Below, piece by piece: positions 7,412-15,453 of a DNA stretch of 27,470 nucleotides. This stretch comes from JAOUEA01 sp035711865 (GTDB taxonomy: Bacteria > Actinomycetota > UBA4738 > HRBIN12). The position numbers were made by a program, and so were the translations under genes. Where the stretch lies: NCBI GenBank assembly GCA_035711865.1, contig DASTBT010000119.1, positions 1-27,470 on the forward strand, written 5' to 3'. Every line of letters starts with the position of its first letter. Positions within the stretch are counted from its first letter, which is position 1. The notes beneath the pieces are model-generated. The model worked only from the letters and a program-made list of their open reading frames with translations, was not told where the DNA came from and made no database searches.

Positions 7412-9486
7412 GCGTCCCCCTTCCCGTCGGAACCGGTTGGCTCCTGTTCCTTGATGGCCTTCGTCCTCGTCCACCATCCGGCCCCGATACCCACCGGGCC
7501 ACGCAGGGTCCGGCGTTCCATGCCCATCGCCTGTGTGATGCGGTCGAGCACGATCGCGAGGAGGAGGATCGAGAGCCCTGCCACGACCCCGCGTCCGATC
7601 TCCGACCTCGTGAGACCGGCGACCGCCTCGAACCCGAGCCCGCCCGCGCCGATCAGCCCCGCGATGATGACTACGGAGAGAGCCATCATGATGGTTTGGT
7701 TGATGCCGAGAAGGATCGAGGGGCGTGCGAGTGGCAGCTGCACCTTGGTCAGCAGCTGCCAGGGTGTCGCCCCGTAGCTCTCGGCCGCCTCGACGGTCGC
7801 CACCGGCACCTGCCGGATGCCGAGATCGGTCAGCCGGATCGCCGGCGGCAGCGCGTAGATCACCGAGGCGATCACGCCGGGGACCCTCCCGATCTGGAAC
7901 AGCGCGATCACCGGCACGAGATAGACGAACGCGGGCATCGTCTGCATCGCGTCGAGGAGGGGCTTCAACACGACCTGGAACCGGTCGCTCCGCGCCGACA
8001 TGATCCCGACCGGGATCGCGATCACGATCGAGATCGCGACGGCCACGAGCACCTGGCTGAGCGTGTCCATCGCGAGATCCCACATCCCGAGCACGCCGAT
8101 CCCCAAGACACAGAGCGCACAGGACGCGGCGAGCCGCCACCGGCGTGACGCGGCGTAAGCGGCCGCCGCGGCCCCGCCGGCGATCAGCCACCACGGCTCG
8201 CCCTGCAGGAGATCGCGGATCGGATTGAGCGCGTAGAGCGTGAGCCAATCGCCGATCGCCTGAGTGAAGCCGGAGAACGTGTCCTTGATCCACTCGACCG
8301 CCGCGTTCGTGGGCTCCGCGACCGAGATCGTCCACGCCTCTGGGAAGTCCTGCTGCCGGATCACCTCGCGTCCCACGATGATGGCCAGCACCACGATGCC
8401 CGCGCCGGCGAGCGCGACCGTGCGACGAGACCACTCCCGCCCCAAGAGGCGAACCGTGTTCTTCCGGCGGTCGCGGACGCTCCAAGCGTAGGTCACGCGA
8501 TCGAGAACGATCGCCATGACCACGATCGTGATGCCGCCGTTGAGGGCTTCGCCCACGTTCAACGACTGCAGCCCGTCGAGGACCTCTCGGCCGAGACCCC
8601 CGGCGCCGACGATCGCGGCGATCACGACCATGCCCAGCGCCATCATGATGGTCTGGTTCACGCCCAGCATGATCGAGGGGCGCGCCATGGGGAGCTGCAC
8701 CTTGCGCAGGGTCTGCCTGGTCGTCGAACCGAACGAGTTCGCGACCTCGATCGCGGTCGTGGGCACCTGGCGGATGCCGAGCCCGGTGAGCCGGATCGCC
8801 GGCGGCAGCGCGAAGATCACCGTCGAGATCAGCGCGGTCGCGCTTCCGATGCTGAACAGCAGCACCAAGGGCAACAGGTAGCTGTACGCCGGAATCGTCT
8901 GCATCGCATCGAGGAACGGGCGGAGCACCTTCTCGACCCCCGGCCGGCGCCCGGCCCAGATCCCCAGCGGGATCCCGATGACGAGGGCGATCGTGACGGC
9001 GATCAACACGAGCGCGAGCGTCTCCACGCTCTCTTCCCAGAGGCCGAACATGCCCATGATGAAGAACCCGACCCCGGCGAGCACAGCCATCCGCCATCCG
9101 GCGAGCACACCGCCGAGCACGGCCGCGGCGGCGATCACGCCGAGGAACGTCATGCGACTCAGCACGTTGACGACCGAATCGAGCGCGGAATCGAGACCGT
9201 CCTTGATCGGTGTGAGCAGGTAGACGAAGAGTGGGCTCGTGGCTTGGTTCTCGATCACCCAGTTCTGGAAGTCGTCGAAGATCTGTCCGAAGTCGACGGT
9301 CCACGACGCCGGGAAGCCCGGCTGGAACAGGATCAGGCCGATCACGGCCACCGCCACGATGACGCCGAGCCACATCAACCTCCTCGGCCAGGGGTTCGGC
9401 TCGAGCGGCATCACCACGCCGACGCGTTCGGTCAGCGCCTCGGCGTCGATCTCGCTGGACGGCTGTTGCGTGACGACGTCGGGCAT
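7408..9486 (-). CDS. proW: Fused double permease of the glycine betaine ABC importer (tandem ProW/OpuAB domains)
   Basis: 692 aa, about twice the size of one OpuAB/ProW subunit. Two complete permease halves lie head to tail. Each has the LDAMQT-P segment (residues 192-198 and 511-517) and a full EAA loop where the ATPase docks (247-275 and 566-594), both ending in QLP-ARPSI. Even the N-terminal pieces match (FPASWT near 58, FPEAWT near 381), so the whole subunit was duplicated and fused. One polypeptide could thus supply both transmembrane halves. The ATG at 9486 overlaps the ATPase stop by one base. Fused permeases of this kind exist in other bacteria; here the halves have diverged clearly. 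Confidence 0.93.
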   Translation of the reverse strand: MPDVVTQQPSSEIDAEALTERVGVVMPLEPNPWPRRLMWLGVIVAVAVIGLILFQPGFPASWTVDFGQIFDDFQNWVIENQATSPLFVYLLTPIKDGLDSALDSVVNVLSRMTFLGVIAAAAVLGGVLAGWRMAVLAGVGFFIMGMFGLWEESVETLALVLIAVTIALVIGIPLGIWAGRRPGVEKVLRPFLDAMQTIPAYSYLLPLVLLFSIGSATALISTVIFALPPAIRLTGLGIRQVPTTAIEVANSFGSTTRQTLRKVQLPMARPSIMLGVNQTIMMALGMVVIAAIVGAGGLGREVLDGLQSLNVGEALNGGITIVVMAIVLDRVTYAWSVRDRRKNTVRLLGREWSRRTVALAGAGIVVLAIIVGREVIRQQDFPEAWTISVAEPTNAAVEWIKDTFSGFTQAIGDWLTLYALNPIRDLLQGEPWWLIAGGAAAAAYAASRRWRLAASCALCVLGIGVLGMWDLAMDTLSQVLVAVAISIVIAIPVGIMSARSDRFQVVLKPLLDAMQTMPAFVYLVPVIALFQIGRVPGVIASVIYALPPAIRLTDLGIRQVPVATVEAAESYGATPWQLLTKVQLPLARPSILLGINQTIMMALSVVIIAGLIGAGGLGFEAVAGLTRSEIGRGVVAGLSILLLAIVLDRITQAMGMERRTLRGPVGIGAGWWTRTKAIKEQEPTGSDGKGDA

Positions 9487-10517
9487 CAGCTCTCGTCCTC
9501 GACGAGCGCGGACATCACCGCGGCCCGATCGACCACGCCGATCACCTCGTCGCCCTCGGTCACGCGCAGCGGCAGATCGGAGCTCGCGAAATGACCGATC
9601 AGATCTTGGACGACCGTGTCGGGTGCGATGTCGGCGCCGAACGACGCGTCGCCGTTCGGCGGCGACATGATCGAGCGCGCAGTGAGCACGTGCGCCCGCG
9701 GCACCTCCTTGGTGAAGTCGGCGACGTAGTCGTCGGCGGGGCTCGCCACGACCTCCTCCGGCGTGCCCACCTGCACGAACACGCCGTCACGCATGATCGC
9801 GATGCGATCGCCCAGCTTGAGCGCCTCGGCGAGATCGTGCGTGATGAAGACCATGGTCTTCCGCAGGTCCCGCTGGAGCGCGATCATCTGGTCCTGCATG
9901 TCGCGACGGATCAGTGGGTCGAGTGCGCTGAATGGTTCGTCGAACAGCATGATCTCGGGATCGTTCGCGAGCGCCCGCGCCAAGCCCACACGCTGCTGCA
10001 TGCCACCCGAGAGCTCGTCGGGATACGACCCGCCCCATCCCTCGAGGCCGACCTTCCCGAGCACTTCGCTCGCCGTCGCCGATCGCGACTGCTTGTCGGC
10101 ACCCTGCACCTCGAGCCCGAACGCCACGTTCTCGGCGATCGTCCGGTGAGGGAAGAGCCCGAAATGCTGGAAGACCATGCTGACCTTCTTCCGGCGCACC
10201 TCGCGCAGCCGCTCGTCGTCCAGCTCCACGACGTCCTCGCCGTCGATCATCACGTTACCGGCGCTCGGGTCGTGCAGACGGTTGAGCATGCGGACGAGCG
10301 TGGACTTGCCCGATCCCGAGAGCCCCATCACCACGAAGACCTCGCCCTGTGCGACGTCGAACGAGACGTCGCGCACCGCCGCCACGCATCCGGTCTTCGC
10401 GAGGAGCTCGGCGCGCGGCAGATCGGCATCTGGCGTTCCCACGACGCGATCGGCCTTCGGCCCGTAGACCTTCCAGACGTTGCGACACGACACCGTGGCG
10501 TTCGGCGTCTCGGCCAA
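9486..10517 (-). CDS. proV: Glycine betaine ABC transporter ATP-binding protein (ProV/OpuAA-like)
   Basis: 343 aa. All ABC ATPase motifs are present: Walker A GLSGSGKST (65-73), Q-loop MVFQHFGLFPH, signature LSGGMQQR, Walker B IMLFDEP and H-loop THDLAEA. The family-specific N-terminal extension before the core (KTGCVAAVRDVSF) and a C-terminal tail of about 90 residues resembling a shortened CBS region identify it as ProV/OpuAA type. In relatives the CBS region senses ionic strength; here it looks reduced, which may suit nutrient uptake rather than osmotic gating (inference). The start is a TTG at 10517 with GGGAGGGGG at proper spacing. It leads the three-gene importer operon. Confidence 0.94.
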   Translation of the reverse strand: MAETPNATVSCRNVWKVYGPKADRVVGTPDADLPRAELLAKTGCVAAVRDVSFDVAQGEVFVVMGLSGSGKSTLVRMLNRLHDPSAGNVMIDGEDVVELDDERLREVRRKKVSMVFQHFGLFPHRTIAENVAFGLEVQGADKQSRSATASEVLGKVGLEGWGGSYPDELSGGMQQRVGLARALANDPEIMLFDEPFSALDPLIRRDMQDQMIALQRDLRKTMVFITHDLAEALKLGDRIAIMRDGVFVQVGTPEEVVASPADDYVADFTKEVPRAHVLTARSIMSPPNGDASFGADIAPDTVVQDLIGHFASSDLPLRVTEGDEVIGVVDRAAVMSALVEDES

Positions 10518-10562
10518 GGCGCGGCACCCCCTCCCGGCTCAGGCTTGCGCGGGCCCACCGTA

Positions 10563-10602
10563 TGGACCTCCGGATAGTCGGTCCACCCGGGAGCACGCGC
10601 AA
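10563..10602 (-). promoter_or_regulatory. Predicted promoter and operator of the betaine importer operon
   Basis: On the minus strand, TTGCGC (10602-10597), 17 bases, then GACTAT (10579-10574) form a plausible -35/-10 pair. A perfect 6-bp dyad, TGGACC-N11-GGTCCA (10563-10585), brackets the proposed -10 box, so a bound dimeric repressor would block polymerase. About 57 bases separate it from the TTG start. The boxes are weak matches; the dyad is directly visible. Confidence 0.4.
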
Positions 10603-10645
10603 GTCAGGGGTTGCGGAGCCGACAACTTGTTCCGGTTTGCGGATC

Positions 10646-11494
10646 TCAGGCCACCCCCAGCACCAGCAGTCCGGCCACGACCAGCGCGATGCCCACGTAC
10701 TGGTTGGCCACCGGCCGCTCGTGCAGCCATGCGATCGACATCGCCACCGCGATCAGCGGGAAGACGGCAGAGGCGATCAGCACCACCGATACGAGGCCCC
10801 GAGCGGCGCCGATCGAGTACGTCACGACCCCGAGCAGGTCGCCGGCGCCCGACAGCAGCGCCACCATGACGCCCGCGTTCCAGCCCACTCGATCGAACTC
10901 GTGCCGCCGTGCCAGCGCGATTGCGACGAACATCGCCAGCTGGGCGCAGCGCGACGCCCACAGCCCCGGTACCCAGCCCACTTCCTGCGCGAAGTACCCG
11001 AGCAGGAACCCCCCGATGCCGAACAGCACGGCCGAGACGATCGCCCAGGGGAGTCCGGGCGCTCGGGTATGCGTGCCGGCTCGCACCTTGGCGAGATCGG
11101 TCGAGGTGAGCATCACGCCGAGCACGACGACGACCCCACCGGCGAGCGCGGCGGGCCCCGGGCGCTCGCCCAACAGGAGCACGGCGAGCGCCACCCCGAC
11201 CGCCGCGTACGTGGCTCCGATCGGCGAGACCACGGCGACGGGCCCGAGCTGCAGCGCCCGGTAGTGCGAGAGGTAGGCGCCGCCCGAGGCGAGCCCGTTC
11301 AGCACGACGAAGGCCGCGTACGGGGCCAACACCCCGACGCCGTGCCCGCCTTCGATCATGGCCACCGTCATCACGGTGGTGGTCAGGAGCTGCGCGACCA
11401 GCACGGTCGGCAAGCTGCCGATCCGCCGCCCGGCGACGGCTCCCGTGAAGTCGGCGAGCCCCCATCCGAGGGCGGCCGCGAGACCGAAGATCAC
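10646..11494 (-). CDS. EamA/DMT-family membrane transporter
   Basis: 282 aa, about ten predicted transmembrane helices in two repeated halves, as in EamA drug/metabolite transporters. Each half ends in the usual conserved segment: AVLLLGERPGPAALAGG in the first and WLHERPVANQYVGI in the second. The substrate cannot be inferred; relatives export amino acids, metabolites or drugs. The GTG at 11494 overlaps the acyl-CoA synthetase stop (GTGA), so it is translationally coupled to that gene. A much longer open frame upstream in the same phase is antisense-type shadow coding, rich in Arg and Gly. The gene closes the operon that begins with the enoyl-CoA hydratase. Confidence 0.88.
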   Translation of the reverse strand: MIFGLAAALGWGLADFTGAVAGRRIGSLPTVLVAQLLTTTVMTVAMIEGGHGVGVLAPYAAFVVLNGLASGGAYLSHYRALQLGPVAVVSPIGATYAAVGVALAVLLLGERPGPAALAGGVVVVLGVMLTSTDLAKVRAGTHTRAPGLPWAIVSAVLFGIGGFLLGYFAQEVGWVPGLWASRCAQLAMFVAIALARRHEFDRVGWNAGVMVALLSGAGDLLGVVTYSIGAARGLVSVVLIASAVFPLIAVAMSIAWLHERPVANQYVGIALVVAGLLVLGVA

Positions 11495-13617
11495 GCGGGA
11501 CGGACTTCCGCGAGAGCATCGACGGCCACGGCTCCCCGTTCGCCCACCAGCAGCGGGTTCGCCTCGAACGACGTCAATCGGCCTCGCAGGTCGTGCACGA
11601 TGCGGGAGATCGCTTCGACGGCTCTGGCGGCCGCCCTCACGTCGTGCACGTCGGGGTCGAGCCCGCAACGGGCGGCCTGCTCGGCCACGAACGCGCGGGC
11701 CTGTGCCGACGTGAGGGGGCACTGCACGAACTCGGCCTCGCCCGCCTCCGCGAGCGCACCGCCGGGGCGCATGGTGATCATCGGACCGAACCGATCGTCG
11801 ACCACGGCACCCACGAGCACCTCCGCGCCGTGAACCATCTGCTGCACGAGCACCTTCGGTGCCCTCGCGCCGGCTCTCTCCGCCGCCTCGAGCACCTCGG
11901 CAGCCGCGACCTCGACATCGGTCGCGTTCCGGAGCCCGAGCCGCACCCCACCGAGCTTCGCCTTGTGCGGGATCTCGGGCGCCTGTGCCTTCACGACGAC
12001 CGGGAACCCGATCGTTCGAGCGAACGCCGCCGCCTGCTCGGGCGAGATCGTCGATCGTTCCCTGGGCCGCGCGACCCCGTAAAGGGCCAGGATCCTGGCC
12101 CCGGTCTCCTCGTCGATCGGGCCTTCGCGCCCGCGCAGTGCCCGCAACGCCTTCCCCCGATCGGGATGCGGGGGCATCTGGTCGACGGTCGGCCGCCCCT
12201 TCACTTGCTGGAACTCCACGAGCGCCCGGATGGCTCCGGCCGAGGCGCGATGCCCCTGCAGGAACGGCAGCGAGTGCTTCCGCGTGAACGCCTGAGCCGC
12301 CGGAAGGTAGGAGAGCGGCCCCATCGCGACGCTCACGAACGCGACCCGGGTCCGACGCTGCAGATCCTTCACCGTGCGCAGCACGGGATCGGCCCAGGGC
12401 GTCTCCCCCTCGATCCGCGGGGGGAACGCGTCGAAGGCGATGAGGCCGATCGAGGGATCGTTCGCCAGAGTCTCGAGCGCATCCTCGTACATCTCGGTCT
12501 CGACCGCGGCCTGCCCGGTCACGTCGAGCGGGTTGTTCTGTGACGCGTAGTGCGGAAGCACCTTCCTCAACCGTCGTTTCGTCGCAGGCGAGAACTCCGG
12601 AAGGTCGAGCCCCGCCGCGCCAGCCGCCTCGGCGAACAGCGTGCACGCCCCGCCCGACTGCAGCGCCGCCGCGATGCCTGTCGCGCGCAGCTTCCTCACC
12701 TTCGACAGCAACAGGGCTGCCTCGAACATCGTCACGGGGTCCTCGACGAGGATCGCCCCGTGCGCCCGCAGCCAGGCATCGCGCAGCGTCGTGTTCCCGG
12801 CGAGGGCTCCCGTATGAGCCACGATCGAGCGGCGAGCCGCCTCGCTGCGACCCTCGGGCGCGCAGATCAGCACCGGTTTGCCCGCCGTCCGCAGCGCATC
12901 GAGCCCCCGGCCGATGCCCTCGACGTCGCGCATCGTCTCGATGTAGCTCGTCACGACCCGCGTGGTCGGATCCGCCGCCGCCCACTCGAACATGTCACCG
13001 AGTCCGAGCACCGCTTCGTTGCCGACCCCGAGGACGATGCGCAAGCCGACACCGCGGTCGGACGCCGTCTGGCTCATGGCCCAGGCGACCGTGCCGCTCT
13101 GGCTGATCACGCTGATCGCGCCGGGGAGCGGCTCCGGAGGGGGCGTCGTTCCGTACGGAGCGGCGCGATCGACGTAGTTCACGAATCCCTCGACGTTGGG
13201 GCCGAGCACGGGGATGCGGGTGCGCAGGGCGGCCGCTCGGAGCTGCGCCTGCAGGTCGACACCTTCCTCACCGGCCTCGGCGAAGCCGGAGGAGACCACC
13301 ATGACGCCCCTCACACCCCTGGCGCCGCACTCGTCGATCATGCGGACGACCACGCGTGCCGGCACCACGAAGACCACGAGGTCGACACCTCGGGGCAGCT
13401 CCGCGATCGAGTGCAGGCACCGACGTTCCCAGACGCGGTCGTACTTCGGGTTGATCGGGTAGAGATCGCCCTCGAAGCCGATGTGCCGCAGGGAGCGCTC
13501 GATCTCCGGCGCCCACGAGTCCGGCGACTCCGAGGCCCCCACGATCGCGATCGACCGGGGCGCCAGGAGCGGGGTCAGGTCGGAGCGGGAAGGCGCCGCG
13601 CGGCGGCTCGGGCTCAC
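11491..13617 (-). CDS. ADP-forming acyl-CoA synthetase (acetyl-CoA synthetase/Pat-like, fused alpha-beta)
   Basis: 708 aa. Domain order is that of fused NDP-forming acyl-CoA synthetases: CoA-binding Rossmann domain (SIAIVGASES, 22-31), succinyl-CoA ligase-like domains with VISQSGTVA (170-178), the HTGALAG motif whose His268 matches the phosphohistidine of the family, then a C-terminal ATP-grasp domain (VKAQAPEIPHKAKLGGV). It would interconvert an acyl-CoA plus ADP and phosphate with the free acid plus ATP; acyl specificity is unknown. No GNAT domain is attached, so it is not a Pat acetyltransferase. The GTG at 13617 overlaps the hydratase stop (GTGA), and its own stop overlaps the EamA start, so all three are coupled. 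Confidence 0.92.
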   Translation of the reverse strand: MSPSRRAAPSRSDLTPLLAPRSIAIVGASESPDSWAPEIERSLRHIGFEGDLYPINPKYDRVWERRCLHSIAELPRGVDLVVFVVPARVVVRMIDECGARGVRGVMVVSSGFAEAGEEGVDLQAQLRAAALRTRIPVLGPNVEGFVNYVDRAAPYGTTPPPEPLPGAISVISQSGTVAWAMSQTASDRGVGLRIVLGVGNEAVLGLGDMFEWAAADPTTRVVTSYIETMRDVEGIGRGLDALRTAGKPVLICAPEGRSEAARRSIVAHTGALAGNTTLRDAWLRAHGAILVEDPVTMFEAALLLSKVRKLRATGIAAALQSGGACTLFAEAAGAAGLDLPEFSPATKRRLRKVLPHYASQNNPLDVTGQAAVETEMYEDALETLANDPSIGLIAFDAFPPRIEGETPWADPVLRTVKDLQRRTRVAFVSVAMGPLSYLPAAQAFTRKHSLPFLQGHRASAGAIRALVEFQQVKGRPTVDQMPPHPDRGKALRALRGREGPIDEETGARILALYGVARPRERSTISPEQAAAFARTIGFPVVVKAQAPEIPHKAKLGGVRLGLRNATDVEVAAAEVLEAAERAGARAPKVLVQQMVHGAEVLVGAVVDDRFGPMITMRPGGALAEAGEAEFVQCPLTSAQARAFVAEQAARCGLDPDVHDVRAAARAVEAISRIVHDLRGRLTSFEANPLLVGERGAVAVDALAEVRPA

Positions 13618-14453
13618 CCGCCCTCTCCGCGGAACCGCGCGTCGCGCCAGGCGATCGCCGCCTTAAGTCCTTCCTGTTGCGTGATCCGGCGGAACTCGTC
13701 GCGAGCGGGCAGGTTCGAGGTCTCGATCATCACGTCGAGCTCCGTGTTCGCCGCCATCGCGGCTCGGAACCCGGCGACGTCCCAGGCACGATTGACCGCT
13801 CGCTTCGTGGTCTGCACGACGAACGGCTCGTTCTTCGCGATCTCGTTCGCGAGCGCGAGGGTGGCGCCGTCGAGCTCATCCGCCGGCACGACGCGGTTCA
13901 CCATGCCGATGCGCAGGGCCTCCTCGGCACCGAACCGATCTTCCCCGGTGAACAGCAGTTCCTTGGCCTGTCGCACCCCGACGACCCAGGGCAGGAACAT
14001 CGAGACGACGCCCGAGCCGAACCGCACGTCGACGTACCCGAACTTGGCGTCGTCGGCGACCACGGCGAGGTCGCACGCGAGCATCAGATCGGTGCCCCCG
14101 GCCAGGCAGTAGGAGTGCACCTGCGCGATCGTCGGCTTCGGACAGTCGAGGATCTCGAGCATGCGATCGGTCGAGAGCGCGAGCTCCTCGCGCCAATAGC
14201 GTGCGTCGTGCTCGCCGCCTTCGGCGTCCTCGTTCAGGTCGTATCCCGCACAGAACGCACGGCCTGCACCGCGCAGGATCACGACGTTCACCGCATCGTC
14301 CACCCCCGCGGCGTGCACGGCCTCGGAGATCGCCTCGATCAGCTCCCCGTTCAGGGCGTTGAGAGCTTCAGGCCGGTTCATCGTCAGGCGGCGGACCGGC
14401 CCGACGTCCTCCACCCTCACGAGCGGATCGGTGGTGGCTTCGCTCACGGACAT
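13614..14453 (-). CDS. Enoyl-CoA hydratase/isomerase (crotonase) family protein with Asp at both catalytic-Glu positions
   Basis: 279 aa. Crotonase fold with oxyanion-hole segments FCAGYDL (68-73) and CLAGGTDL (116-123). By alignment to classical enoyl-CoA hydratase, the two catalytic glutamates (GGCEL and the FGQPE position) are Asp122 (GGTDL) and Asp142 (FGYVD). Acid chemistry at both sites is kept but with a shorter side chain, so the reaction may be hydration, isomerisation or something else in the superfamily. The ATG at 14453 follows a GAGGGAGAGGG ribosome site. It leads the three-gene operon with the acyl-CoA synthetase and EamA transporter, which suggests a short acyl-CoA route; the substrate is unknown. 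Confidence 0.9.
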   Translation of the reverse strand: MSVSEATTDPLVRVEDVGPVRRLTMNRPEALNALNGELIEAISEAVHAAGVDDAVNVVILRGAGRAFCAGYDLNEDAEGGEHDARYWREELALSTDRMLEILDCPKPTIAQVHSYCLAGGTDLMLACDLAVVADDAKFGYVDVRFGSGVVSMFLPWVVGVRQAKELLFTGEDRFGAEEALRIGMVNRVVPADELDGATLALANEIAKNEPFVVQTTKRAVNRAWDVAGFRAAMAANTELDVMIETSNLPARDEFRRITQQEGLKAAIAWRDARFRGEGG

Positions 14454-14500
14454 CCCTCTCCCTCGCTCATTCCGCCCGGCCCGTGGGCGGGCTGGTGGTC

Positions 14501-14517
14501 CCTCGCGTCCTGCGAGG
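14501..14517. terminator. Small hairpin between the coiled-coil gene and the hydratase operon
   Basis: CCTCGC-GTCCT-GCGAGG is a perfect 6-bp stem with a 5-base loop, about 45 bases after the coiled-coil gene's stop in its direction of transcription. It could be a weak terminator or part of the hydratase leader. It has no T-tract. Confidence 0.35.
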
Positions 14518-14561
14518 CCCGGATGCTAGCAACCGCAGAGCGCCGGAAGGCTGCGACCCCC

Positions 14562-15320
14562 CTACGGGATGAACTGCTGTTCGATCGCGATGACCGTGTC
14601 GTCCCGGACCGTGATCCAGTAGGGGAGCCCCTGGAACGCGCCGTGCTCGTCGGCACCGAACAGCTCGCCGAACCGCGCCAGGCTGACCGTGCGGGGCTGC
14701 TCGATGTCGCCGTACGGGTAGACGACGAGCGAGACGGTCGAGGCCGGGTCGACCTCGACGATCCGCCACCTGGGATGCTCGTTGCGGATGTAGTAGCCGT
14801 TCTCCCACGGCGCCACGCCGTCATCGATCGCGGCATCGATCGCCTCCTGATCGGTGAACCACTGCGCGACATCGATCACCAGGCGGGGAGGTTGCTGCGC
14901 CGCGCCGACGGCAGCTAGATAGCCGAAATGGCGCCCGTCGGGCAGCAAGGGTCCCGAGAGCCGTTCGAGCTCGGCGAGCGCCTCGTCGAGGCGAGCGGCG
15001 AGTAACTGCTCGTCCCCGGCGGTGGCCGCGAGGCGCGCCTCGAGGCGGTCGATGCGGGCTCCGAGGGCCGAGGCTCGCTCGGCCGACGCGGCCGCGTCCG
15101 CGATCGCCGCGTCGCGCTCGCTCGTGACCGTCACGATGTCGCGGTTCCGGTCGGCCAGCTCCGCAGCTTGCCAGACGGCGGCGCCGGTCACGATCGCGAG
15201 CAAGGCGGCGACGACGAACAGCGCCACCACGGCCCGTCGTGGGATCGGTTGCCCGCCGTCCGGCAGGTCGATGGGCGAACGGCGTTGCGTCTGGCGTCGG
15301 ATCTCTGGTTCGGTGCGCAT
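14562..15320 (-). CDS. Membrane-anchored coiled-coil protein with a conserved C-terminal domain of unknown function
   Basis: 252 aa. A basic Arg-rich N-terminus (1-28) precedes one transmembrane helix (29-50). A coiled coil follows (55-125, regular Ala/Leu/Glu/Arg heptads), then a globular C-terminal domain (128-252) with the segments FGYLAAVG, DVAQWFTDQEAIDAA, GYYIRNEHP, YWITVRDD and a terminal EQQF. That C-terminal pattern resembles an unnamed domain I recall from secreted or lipid-anchored actinobacterial proteins; I know no function for it. Topology is probably N-in with the domain outside. The ATG at 15320 is fixed by GGAGG eight bases upstream; the in-frame extension to 15398 has no such site. 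It seems to be a single-gene unit. Confidence 0.82.
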   Translation of the reverse strand: MRTEPEIRRQTQRRSPIDLPDGGQPIPRRAVVALFVVAALLAIVTGAAVWQAAELADRNRDIVTVTSERDAAIADAAASAERASALGARIDRLEARLAATAGDEQLLAARLDEALAELERLSGPLLPDGRHFGYLAAVGAAQQPPRLVIDVAQWFTDQEAIDAAIDDGVAPWENGYYIRNEHPRWRIVEVDPASTVSLVVYPYGDIEQPRTVSLARFGELFGADEHGAFQGLPYWITVRDDTVIAIEQQFIP

Positions 15321-15453
15321 GCGAACCGCCTCCTTCGAACCCATCGTCGGCCGAGGCATGTTCCTCCGAACGTGCCGACCGGCCCTGGTTCGTCCCACCG
15401 TTCGGCGGCAGGGCTCCGGAGGGCGGGCGCCGGGCTCCGTCGTTCGGGAAAGG

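Noticed and set aside
6371..9373. A 1000-codon minus-strand frame joining the binding protein to an upstream region
   Set aside because: Only the last 346 codons are protein-like; the rest is an Arg-rich shadow of the permease frame. The ATG at 7411, with ATGA coupling, is the real start.
10646..12985. A 779-codon minus-strand frame ending in the EamA transporter
   Set aside because: The upstream ~500 codons are a shadow of the acyl-CoA synthetase in another phase; the GTG at 11494 starts the transporter.
15411..15445. Hairpin or repeat after the amine oxidase gene
   Set aside because: GGGCTCCG is directly repeated but forms no convincing stem beyond the CTCCGGAG palindrome.
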